DNA of 17,814 bases, from assembly GCA_038078755.1 (NCBI GenBank), contig JBBTSQ010000038.1:1-17814 (forward strand), given 5' to 3'. Positions 13,244-17,758 of this stretch are shown here, piece by piece. A model generated the notes under the pieces. It worked only from the letters and a program-made list of their open reading frames with translations, did not search any database and was not told the DNA's origin. Each line of letters begins with the position of its first letter. Positions within the stretch are counted from its first letter, which is position 1. The stretch comes from JBBTSQ01 sp038078755. Lineage in GTDB: Bacteria; Patescibacteriota; Minisyncoccia; Phycocordibacterales; JBAYGS01. The position numbers and the translations under genes were made by a program.

Positions 13244-13282
13244 TTAAACTTTTAGAAATTCGACTACGCTTCTGTGCTTCAT
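13244..13282 (-). CDS. Possible 12-residue leader peptide of the cold-shock gene
   Basis: MKHRSVVEFLKV followed by TAA, in frame with and 12 bases before the csp ATG. It has the best Shine-Dalgarno in the region (AAAGGAG, four bases before ATG), while csp itself has none. csp may therefore be translated by re-initiation. If transcription starts the usual seven bases after GATAAT, only part of the ribosome site would be in the mRNA. Confidence 0.45.
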   Translation of the reverse strand: MKHRSVVEFLKV

Positions 13283-13294
13283 TGCACTCCTTTC

Positions 13295-13323
13295 ATTATC
13301 ATCCCTAAACCATATTCTGTCAA
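13295..13323 (-). promoter_or_regulatory. Consensus promoter of the cold-shock gene
   Basis: On the minus strand TTGACA (13318-13323), exactly 17 bases, GATAAT (13295-13300). The -35 box abuts the preceding terminator hairpin. Confidence 0.8.
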
Positions 13324-13367
13324 CAAACAAAAAGAGTGGGCGCGAAGCGCCCACTCTTTTTGTTTGT
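13323..13367 (-). terminator. Terminator of the SWIB gene, bidirectional
   Basis: A perfect 21-bp stem (13323-13343 with 13347-13367, loop GAA). The GC-rich core AGTGGGCGC is flanked by A-tracts on one arm and T-tracts on the other, so it can act in both directions. Confidence 0.9.
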
Positions 13368-13384
13368 GTCTTTTCTAAAGAAAA

Positions 13385-13642
13385 TTAAGACAAATGTTTC
13401 GAAACAAGCTTGGTCATCTCAAACATATTGACCACCGCCTTGCCAGCAAACACTTTCTTCAAATTTGCATCGGCATTGATATTGCGCTTGTTGGCTGCAT
13501 CCTGAAGATTGTTCTTCTTGATGTATACCCAGAGAGCTTTAACAACTTCCGATCGAGGCATTGGACCCTTACCGACAACAGCGGCGAGGTCTGCGCTCAC
13601 AGTGAGCGGCTTCATAAAGGCAGAATTGGTTTTTGGTGCCAT
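13385..13642 (-). CDS. SWIB/MDM2-domain protein
   Basis: An 85-residue protein made of one SWIB domain: MKPLTVSADLAAVVGKGPMPRSEVVKALWVYIKKNNLQD, followed by KRNINADANLKKVF and a C-terminal FEMTKLVSKHL helix. SWIB domains are known in eukaryotic chromatin remodelling. In bacteria (Chlamydiae, CPR and others) small stand-alone versions occur, often considered DNA- or chromatin-associated, with unproven roles. It has no Shine-Dalgarno; CATAAT lies eight bases before the ATG (leaderless start possible). A further promoter-like TTGCTC-18-TATACT lies upstream, giving a leader of about 30 bases. Monocistronic, ended by the 21-bp hairpin. Confidence 0.9.
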   Translation of the reverse strand: MAPKTNSAFMKPLTVSADLAAVVGKGPMPRSEVVKALWVYIKKNNLQDAANKRNINADANLKKVFAGKAVVNMFEMTKLVSKHLS

Positions 13643-13711
13643 ATAAATTGATTATGTATAACGACGGTCAGTATACCATAGGGGGGCTCTATCGAGCAAT
13701 AGGTGAAAAAT

Positions 13712-13741
13712 AGACGACAGAACACAGACAACAGACGACAG
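13712..13741. repeat. Degenerate ACAGACGACA-type tandem repeat
   Basis: AGACGACAG occurs at 13712-13720 and 13733-13741 within a run of CAGACAACAGACGACAGACAA. A related inverted word (ACAACAGACAACGTACAAC, read on the minus strand) occurs near 14105-14123, so the two flank the palindrome-rich stretch 13841-14100. Confidence 0.5.
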
Positions 13742-13840
13742 ACAAGAGCAGGCGACACACAACTCACAATCAGAAGAGAGGGTTCAGCAAAATTTTTGGA
13801 TTTTAGAAATTCCTACAGCTCAAAAGTGGTGCTAAAATTC

Positions 13841-13860
13841 AAAAATGGCTCAACCGAGCC
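13841..13860. repeat. Dispersed hairpin repeat, copy 2 (left half)
   Basis: AAAAAT followed by GGCTC-AACC-GAGCC, matching 10263-10282 outside the loop. The right half of this copy (13950-13968) is displaced by the palindrome cluster 13861-13951. Confidence 0.5.
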
Positions 13861-13951
13861 CTAAAACAGCTTGTACTCAAGCTGTTCGGGCTAGCCCGGT
13901 GTACACCGTACGCCCTAGGGCGAACACAGCGCTATTAGCGCTGTGTTTTAG
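13861..13951. mobile_element. Candidate 91-base palindromic miniature insertion
   Basis: Ends are inverted: CTAAAACA (13861-13868) and TGTTTTAG (13944-13951). Inside are consecutive palindromes: AACAGCTTG-TACT-CAAGCTGTT (13865-13886), CGGGCTAGCCCG (13887-13898), CGGTGTACACCG (13897-13908), CGCCCTAGGGCG (13911-13922), and a 25-base palindrome with 12-bp arms (13923-13947). It separates GAGCC from CCACGCTA, which are contiguous (GAGCCACGCTA) in the other copy of the host repeat at 10278. No ORF. The insertion is inferred from this comparison. Confidence 0.45.
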
Positions 13952-13968
13952 CCACGCTACAAGACTAA
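13950..13968. repeat. Dispersed hairpin repeat, copy 2 (right half)
   Basis: AGCCACGCTACAAGACTAA matches 10279-10297 at 17 of 19 positions. Confidence 0.5.
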
Positions 13969-13985
13969 CGGCTCACTGGTTTGGC

Positions 13986-14029
13986 TTAAAGGCTCAACCC
14001 AAAATGCTCTGTATAGGTTGAGCCTTTAA
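13986..14029. repeat. Large hairpin, 14-bp perfect arms
   Basis: TTAAAGGCTCAACC (13986-13999) and GGTTGAGCCTTTAA (14016-14029) around a 16-base loop. It shares GGCTCAACC with the hairpin at 13847. It may also serve as a weak terminator for the minus-strand gene ending at 14135. Confidence 0.6.
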
Positions 14030-14044
14030 AGCGATTCCCCCGAA

Positions 14045-14078
14045 ATTGCTCCCCCTCGAATCCCTCGGGGCAAGCGAT
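14045..14078. repeat. 34-base REP-like palindromic repeat, copy 1
   Basis: It matches the reverse complement of 15186-15219 at 31 of 34 positions. Its core is CCCCCTCGAATCCCTCGGGG, flanked by ATTGC and GCGAT arms that can pair. Confidence 0.75.
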
Positions 14079-14100
14079 TTTCGAGGGATCTGTCTTTTTT
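14060..14100 (+). terminator. Terminator-like hairpin on plus strand
   Basis: ATCCCTCG (14060-14067) pairs with CGAGGGAT (14082-14089), followed by CTGTCTTTTTT. No plus-strand protein gene precedes it, which is why a non-coding transcript is proposed. Confidence 0.5.
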
Positions 14101-14134
14101 ATCTGGTTGTACGTTGTCTGTTGTGAATTGTTCG

Positions 14135-14485
14135 TTACTCCCCCTCTGATTGATTCAACTCTTCCATCACCCGACGACAATTTTTGACAATATCATCAAA
14201 ACCGTGAGCCGAGGCCTGATCAAAGAGCTGTTCGAGGGCATCATAGGCCTCATTTCTGTAGCGTTGAGTTTTTGCATAGAGACTGGCGAGCGCAAAATCA
14301 GCCTCGAGACTAGCGCGGGCGGATACCTCCCCACCCTCTTGCCCTTTCGCATCCGATTCTGCCTGAAGTTGCAGGACAAATATATCGAGAAGCGCCTTCG
14401 CTGACACATCTTCAATCCCCAATCGATCAAGCCCATCGATCACTTCCGCTTCGGCTACTTTCGGTTTTTCAAATGATTCAGACAT
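14135..14485 (-). CDS. Hypothetical acidic helical protein (116 residues)
   Basis: Not recognised. It is strongly acidic and Ala/Glu/Leu-rich, predicted all-helical, with possible TPR-like helices (ASLEADFALASLYAKTQRYRNEAYDALEQLFDQA). A conserved-looking Cys-Arg-Arg sits near the end (NCRRVMEEL). It starts 17 bases after the stop of the upstream 112-residue gene, so probably the same operon. A perfect TATAAT lies ten bases before the ATG and could supply an internal, almost leaderless transcript. Confidence 0.75.
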   Translation of the reverse strand: MSESFEKPKVAEAEVIDGLDRLGIEDVSAKALLDIFVLQLQAESDAKGQEGGEVSARASLEADFALASLYAKTQRYRNEAYDALEQLFDQASAHGFDDIVKNCRRVMEELNQSEGE

Positions 14486-14502
14486 ATACTTTCATATTAT
14501 AA

Positions 14503-14841
14503 TCACAGAGGCTTGTTTTGCTCCTCCCACTGTCCGGTCTCATCGATATAACAAGCGATGTTGTATCCGCCCATCGGCACACCATCTTTGTAATATACAA
14601 TGTGCATAGTAGTTGCTGACCGTTCTGGCTGTCCAGAAAAATTTCCCTTACGCATATACTGGTATTGAACAGTCTCACCGGGCTTGTCTCCCGAGACTTC
14701 TATATAAAGCAACACAGGGCCATACTGATCAAACTGCTCATAGACGATTCGATAGTCTGTGACATATTGCTCAAAGATCTGAATCACCTCTTCTCGTGTC
14801 GGAATCTTTTCTATAGGCATCTCGCTGGACTCTTGTAACAT
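14503..14841 (-). CDS. Hypothetical protein (112 residues)
   Basis: Not recognised. The first 30 residues are helical and acidic (MPIEKIPTREEVIQIFEQYV). The rest alternates beta-strands (GPVLLYIEVSG, TVQYQYMRKGNF, TTMHIVYYKDGVPMGGYNIACYI), so a small beta-rich or cystatin-like fold is possible. No signal peptide. The ATG at 14841 lies six bases after TATACT with no Shine-Dalgarno, implying a leaderless mRNA. An alternative ATG at 14820 is in frame. Divergent from the S4-domain gene, which has the same arrangement. Confidence 0.75.
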   Translation of the reverse strand: MLQESSEMPIEKIPTREEVIQIFEQYVTDYRIVYEQFDQYGPVLLYIEVSGDKPGETVQYQYMRKGNFSGQPERSATTMHIVYYKDGVPMGGYNIACYIDETGQWEEQNKPL

Positions 14842-14847
14842 AGGGGT

Positions 14848-14853
14848 AGTATA
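14848..14853 (-). promoter_or_regulatory. -10 box of the 112-residue gene
   Basis: TATACT on the minus strand, six bases before the ATG at 14841. The -35 region 17 bases upstream is poor. Confidence 0.5.
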
Positions 14854-14863
14854 CCGTACTCAC

Positions 14864-14892
14864 TTGATAAAATATACAAACACCAGTACTAT
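14864..14892 (+). promoter_or_regulatory. Promoter of the S4-domain gene, leaderless
   Basis: TTGATA (14864-14869), exactly 17 bases, TACTAT (14887-14892), then six bases to the ATG at 14899. Confidence 0.7.
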
Positions 14893-14898
14893 CGACCT

Positions 14899-15156
14899 AT
14901 GCGCAATTCACCCAAAGACAAAAAGAATAGTCTAGCAAAAAATCCTGCCGAGTCACCCGTTATTTTCCCGATGCGGATAAACAAATACCTCGCATGGAAA
15001 AAGCATTCTACTAGCCGACGCGAAGCCGACACCCTGATTGAGAAAGGCGGAGTACTAATCAACAACAAAAAAGCCGTACTTGGAGACAAGGTGATTGCAA
15101 CCGATGTGGTGCAAGTGCGATTTCGATTAAATAATCATCTTCACCCCAGACCGTAA
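14899..15156 (+). CDS. Stand-alone S4 RNA-binding domain protein
   Basis: An 85-residue protein. After a Lys-rich 24-residue tail, residues 25-75 (MRINKYLAWKKHSTSRREADTLIEKGGVLINNKK, then AVLGDKV) match the S4 domain that begins RluB/RsuA-type pseudouridine synthases. The catalytic domain is absent, and the frame ends cleanly 19 bases before a large terminator. It is either a small RNA-binding protein in its own right (S4-only proteins act in ribosome quality control in other bacteria) or a decayed synthase. The in-frame ATG at 14971 would give only the domain, but the promoter position supports 14899. Monocistronic. Confidence 0.85.
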   Translation: MRNSPKDKKNSLAKNPAESPVIFPMRINKYLAWKKHSTSRREADTLIEKGGVLINNKKAVLGDKVIATDVVQVRFRLNNHLHPRP

Positions 15157-15175
15157 CATTAAGAGACCCGAAAAA

Positions 15176-15240
15176 GCCCTGAAAGATTGCTTGCCCCGAG
15201 GGACTCGAGGGGGCGCAATCTTTCAGGGCCTTTTTCTTTC
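15176..15240 (+). terminator. Long terminator of the S4 gene containing a repeat in its loop
   Basis: GCCCTGAAAGATTGC (15176-15190) pairs perfectly with GCAATCTTTCAGGGC (15215-15229), followed by CTTTTTCTTTC. AAAAA on the other side lets it act for minus-strand transcripts too. The upper part is formed by the 34-base repeat at 15186-15219. Confidence 0.85.
15186..15219. repeat. 34-base REP-like palindromic repeat, copy 2 (inverted)
   Basis: It matches the reverse complement of 14045-14078 at 31 of 34 positions. It forms the loop and inner stem of the S4 terminator. Confidence 0.75.
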
Positions 15241-15262
15241 CATTTACACCTCAACCAGACAG

Positions 15263-15373
15263 TTACTTCTTTTTATGTGCTTCTTTTCGTGCCTTACTAA
15301 TCGCTCGTCGCTTTGCGGTCTTTTTTGAGCGAGAGGTTTTATTCTTGATATCGTGCGCCATTCGTTTTGCCAT
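15263..15373 (-). CDS. Small Lys/Arg-rich protein (36 residues)
   Basis: It begins MAKRMAHDIKNKTSRSKKT and ends HKKK; 18 of 36 residues are Lys, Arg or His. Such peptides bind nucleic acid or ribosomes in known cases, but no family is assigned. ATG at 15373, stop at 15263. No Shine-Dalgarno directly upstream. The long S4 terminator lies beyond its stop. The composition, the shared MAK start with its neighbour and the clean frame argue that it is expressed. Confidence 0.6.
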   Translation of the reverse strand: MAKRMAHDIKNKTSRSKKTAKRRAISKARKEAHKKK

Positions 15374-15419
15374 AGTATTTTTTAGTGTTAGATGATATTT
15401 GTATAATCAAAATCTTATT

Positions 15420-15438
15420 CCTCCTTTAGTAAAGGAGG
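15420..15438. promoter_or_regulatory. Palindrome containing a full Shine-Dalgarno and its complement
   Basis: CCTCCTTTA-G-TAAAGGAGG, nine-base perfect arms, between two tiny basic-protein genes. On each strand the hairpin would pair a perfect ribosome-binding sequence with an anti-Shine-Dalgarno sequence. No start codon follows at normal distance on either strand. Confidence 0.5.
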
Positions 15439-15477
15439 TGCTGATTCCGAGAAGCGGAGGATTTTGAAAGTTTTAAA

Positions 15478-15537
15478 TTATTTAACCTTCTTCGGCTTCT
15501 TCGTTTCTTTCCGATGCGCATTGTTTCCTTTCGCCAT
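15478..15537 (-). CDS. Tiny basic protein (19 residues)
   Basis: MAKGNNAHRKETKKPKKVK. Very short Lys-rich proteins with an MAKG start and a KETKKPKK-like tail are, as I recall, scattered through several bacterial phyla, with no known function. ATG at 15537, stop TAA at 15478. No Shine-Dalgarno; TACAAT lies about 35 bases upstream. Same strand and style as the 36-residue gene at 15263. Confidence 0.55.
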   Translation of the reverse strand: MAKGNNAHRKETKKPKKVK

Positions 15538-15626
15538 TTTTCGAGTTAGTGGTTAGTGAGTAATCACTCAATTGTACAGATTAATTAAAGAAATAGATAC
15601 ACGCCAATAAAAGGTTTCGATTGGTT

Positions 15627-15640
15627 AAAGGTACCTGACC
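15627..15640. repeat. 14-base dispersed repeat, copy 2 (AAAGGTACCTGACC)
   Basis: Identical to 7841-7854. It sits at the junction between the tiny basic-protein genes and the GC-richer accessory block that starts near 15650. Confidence 0.5.
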
Positions 15641-15723
15641 TTTGTTTATCATTTCTGCCCAGAGCTGGCGCACTTAGACGAAGTTCGGAATTTGCACAGA
15701 ATCCAAATCGCTGCGGCCCGCAT

Positions 15724-15957
15724 CTACCGACACTTCAAATCGCAGGTGGCACGTCCACCGAATGACACGGAGCGGTAGCGGGGCGATGCGACGGGATCAC
15801 CATCCGGCCGAGCGAGGAGATCAAAAAATCTGAGTAGCTCGATCCCCTTCTGCTGAGCCTCGTCATCGGAAAGAAACTGTCCGAACTCATCCTGCCATAT
15901 CTCCTGGAACTGGCGGGTGGCCTCAAAGGAAAGTTGGCGCTCTGCAGGGGTTGGCAT
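15724..15957 (-). CDS. Small hypothetical protein with DEFGxxLSDDEA motif (77 residues)
   Basis: Start at 15957 (MPTPAERQLS). Residues 10-50 (FEATRQFQEIWQDEFGQFLSDDEAQQKGIELLRFFDLLAR) resemble a short helical motif (FxxIxxxEFGxxLSDxEAxxxGxxLLxxxxLL) that I recall from many CPR accessory proteins; its function is unknown. The C-terminus (RPDGDPVASPRYRSVSFGGRATCDLKCR) looks disordered. TAAAAT lies eight bases before the ATG and no Shine-Dalgarno is present, so probably leaderless. It is divergent from the XRE regulator with a 90-base gap containing an inverted repeat, and may be controlled by it (inference). Confidence 0.7.
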   Translation of the reverse strand: MPTPAERQLSFEATRQFQEIWQDEFGQFLSDDEAQQKGIELLRFFDLLARPDGDPVASPRYRSVSFGGRATCDLKCR

Positions 15958-15965
15958 TGATACCA

Positions 15966-15971
15966 ATTTTA
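15966..15971 (-). promoter_or_regulatory. -10 box of the 77-residue gene
   Basis: TAAAAT on the minus strand, preceded by TGTGC, eight bases before the ATG. No clear -35 box. Confidence 0.4.
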
Positions 15972-15983
15972 GCACAATCGGGC

Positions 15984-16003
15984 ACTTGCCGCTTCTGGCA
16001 AGT
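15984..16003. promoter_or_regulatory. Inverted repeat, possible XRE operator
   Basis: ACTTGCC-GCTTCT-GGCAAGT, seven-base perfect arms, in the middle of the divergent 77-residue/XRE intergenic region. XRE-type repressors usually bind such dyads near their own promoter. Confidence 0.4.
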
Positions 16004-16047
16004 CTCGCCCCCTATCAGGAGTAGTTAATCACCTTATCATTACCATC

Positions 16048-16368
16048 ATGCAACACTACACAAACAATCTTCGTGAGTTGAGAAAAGCCAAGGGAATGCT
16101 CCAGATCGAGGTTGCCCAGCTTTTGGGACACCTGAACTCGGATCGCATGTCGGATTGGGAAAAGGGCTATGGAATGCCGAGCGTGGCGAACCTTTTCAAG
16201 CTCGCCACCGTCTATGGCGTGCCGCCGGAGGAGCTGTATCGGGAAATTCGAGCGACCACCATGCGGGAGGTTGAGGAGAAGCGGATTTCGTTGGAAGGCG
16301 AAAACGAATGGGTCAGACGGATGAGGCTGAGGAAGGAGGCAGAGGTGCAGGATGTGCCTAAACCTTAA
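16048..16368 (+). CDS. XRE-family helix-turn-helix regulator
   Basis: A 106-residue Cro/C1-type regulator. The HTH spans residues 6-62: NLRELRKAKGMLQIEVAQLLG (scaffold helix and helix 2), RMSDWEKGYGMPSVANLFKLATVYGVPPEELY. The second helix is offset by extra residues (HLNSD) but otherwise canonical. The C-terminal 40 residues are charged helix (EVEEKRISLEGENEWVRRMRLRKEAE) and could dimerise. TATCAT lies seven bases before the ATG; a Shine-Dalgarno-like AGGAG lies 26 bases upstream, too far for this start. Such regulators often govern mobile or toxin-antitoxin genes; its targets here may be the divergent 77-residue gene and the DUF4238 gene. Confidence 0.88.
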   Translation: MQHYTNNLRELRKAKGMLQIEVAQLLGHLNSDRMSDWEKGYGMPSVANLFKLATVYGVPPEELYREIRATTMREVEEKRISLEGENEWVRRMRLRKEAEVQDVPKP

Positions 16369-16373
16369 TTTGG

Positions 16374-16396
16374 AATTCTACTAGAATTGCTTTTTT
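16374..16396 (+). terminator. Weak terminator of the XRE gene
   Basis: AATTCTA-C-TAGAATT followed by GCTTTTTTC, six bases after the stop. AT-rich stem, so only moderate support. Confidence 0.4.
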
Positions 16397-16410
16397 CTCT
16401 TAGTAATGCG

Positions 16411-17643
16411 CTACTTGATTCTCCCTTTACTCTTCTCAAGACCTAAATGGTATTGATGGAATTCGTCAGTATCGCGCTCATCCTCAAGTCGTGTGGTTTC
16501 AAAACTCCTCCCCCTACGATACGGCCCGTATCTGCGAGCAAATTCTCCCTTAAAGCGGTAGAGGGTATTGCCTTCTTGATGTGTTCTCCCTTCCACTCCG
16601 TAATCCTTATCCCAAGGGCGTCGTCCGTATTCGTCCATTGCTCCCCCAGTGCCATCCGCGTTTCCCCACATAATTTCCCCACCGAGGTGAATAGCACGAG
16701 GGTCTGGCATAAATAGGTATCCGTCACCATAGACATTCCATTGTGACTTTGAAACATGCTTCTCCGGGTAGAGCCACTCCTCCTTTCCAGCCGCAATGTA
16801 GCGCAGCGCCCGACTCTTAATAATGAAGTTTATTTGGCGGACCTCTTCCTCACTCAGGTGACGTAGCGTCTGAATATCAGTGATCTTAAAAATTGCACTG
16901 CGAAATGGGTTTGGGTTTGGGCGCACGCCCACTTCCGATTGGTAAGGATTTCTGACCCAAGATAGGTTCGTCAGGATGAGAATTTTGTCCAATGCCAGCG
17001 GAAAAAGCGTATGCGTGGCTTGAAACCGTATATCCGGATCATTGAATCCACGGCACCACTGGGAACGAGGACCACATCTTCGATTGTAGACTGTAACAGG
17101 ATGGTCAGAGATAATAAACTTTGTTTCGGATTTGGTGGCATCCGCAATCTGCCAAACACACTCGGTCCAAATTGCACAATGGAGTTGACGAAGTCTCAAC
17201 ATTTGTTTGAGCAATTCATCCTTGTTGACCCCCTTTAGCTGTTCGCTCAGCCAACCCAATCCTTTTGGTGTCCGTAGCTTTTGTGTGCTCATAAACATCA
17301 TCATGTCATGAAGCGCATTCTCTCCGTTCCAGGGATAGGCAAATTTTGAGTAGTGCTCTACTGCATTATTCCCAGCGGAATCTATCTTACCGAAAAAGCG
17401 TTCTTCAATCACCGTCGAACGTTCTGCCCCAAACTTCGTTGTATACAAATCCGGCTCCATGAAGCAGTGCTTGAAGCCGAGACGACGAACGGCTCTCGCA
17501 GTATGAGAAGCGCCCTTTGAATCGAAATGCACTTTAGGATGAAGATCCATGTAGAACAACTCGTTGCTTGGTTGGTTTGGTAACGCAAAGCGCTTCTGAT
17601 ACCACACGGGCACGTAATGATTGTTTCGATATTCGTTGGACAT
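16411..17643 (-). CDS. DUF4238-domain protein
   Basis: A 410-residue protein that opens with NHYVPVWYQKRFA, the characteristic start of the DUF4238 family. Other family-like features are the central FIISDHPVTVYNRR and a helix with HDMMMFMSTQKLRTP. The function of DUF4238 is not established; members occur in accessory regions of bacterial and phage genomes. The last 110 residues (after YVYGDG-like WNVYGDGYLFMPDP) are Arg/Gly/Tyr-rich and may be a separate module. Cytoplasmic, no signal peptide. The ATG at 17643 lies eight bases after TATGCT with no Shine-Dalgarno. It sits between the XRE gene and tRNA-Gln, a common place for imported genes. Confidence 0.8.
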   Translation of the reverse strand: MSNEYRNNHYVPVWYQKRFALPNQPSNELFYMDLHPKVHFDSKGASHTARAVRRLGFKHCFMEPDLYTTKFGAERSTVIEERFFGKIDSAGNNAVEHYSKFAYPWNGENALHDMMMFMSTQKLRTPKGLGWLSEQLKGVNKDELLKQMLRLRQLHCAIWTECVWQIADATKSETKFIISDHPVTVYNRRCGPRSQWCRGFNDPDIRFQATHTLFPLALDKILILTNLSWVRNPYQSEVGVRPNPNPFRSAIFKITDIQTLRHLSEEEVRQINFIIKSRALRYIAAGKEEWLYPEKHVSKSQWNVYGDGYLFMPDPRAIHLGGEIMWGNADGTGGAMDEYGRRPWDKDYGVEGRTHQEGNTLYRFKGEFARRYGPYRRGRSFETTRLEDERDTDEFHQYHLGLEKSKGRIK

Positions 17644-17651
17644 CAAGATTA

Positions 17652-17681
17652 AGCATATACTAAAGTTCAGAGGAGCAGCAA
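17652..17681 (-). promoter_or_regulatory. Promoter of the DUF4238 gene
   Basis: On the minus strand TTGCTG (17676-17681), 18 bases, TATGCT (17652-17657), then eight bases to the ATG. Confidence 0.45.
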
Positions 17682-17714
17682 GGGTGCGGATGCAGAGCTG
17701 TAGTTATTGTCATT

Positions 17715-17730
17715 CCTTGGAATTCCAAGG
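17715..17730. repeat. 16-base perfect palindrome downstream of tRNA-Gln
   Basis: CCTTGGAATTCCAAGG, no loop bases. No T-run follows on the minus strand, so it is not a standard terminator of the tRNA. Could be a protein-binding or integration-related site. Confidence 0.5.
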
Positions 17731-17758
17731 GTGAATGCAATTCGGCACTTCTACCAAC

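Larger units (their letters stand above)
13833..14100 (+). ncRNA. Candidate structured non-coding transcript
   Basis: The 480 bases between the SWIB gene and the gene ending at 14135 contain no supported ORF but many hairpins. A plus-strand extended -10 (TGC-TAAAAT at 13833-13838; weak -35 TTCCTA) precedes them. A plus-strand terminator-like hairpin with a T-run (14060-14100) ends them. Between lie GGCTC-AACC-GAGCC, a 91-base palindrome cluster, a 14-bp stem at 13986-14029 and a repeat hairpin at 14045-14078. A transcript of about 255 bases is inferred only. Confidence 0.35.

Noticed and set aside
13034..13247. Plus-strand ORF of 120 codons over the cold-shock gene
   Set aside because: It is antisense to a textbook cold-shock domain protein.
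13847..14100. CRISPR array or integron attC sites
   Set aside because: The palindromes differ from one another, there are no regularly spaced identical repeats or spacers, no cas or integrase gene, and the attC core words are missing.
14478..14678. Minus-strand ORF of 66 codons
   Set aside because: It lies in another frame of the 112-residue gene, which has a promoter box and better composition.
16411..17643. Calling the DUF4238 gene an antiviral defence system
   Set aside because: No catalytic motif, partner nuclease or known defence gene is visible; location beside a tRNA is suggestive only.
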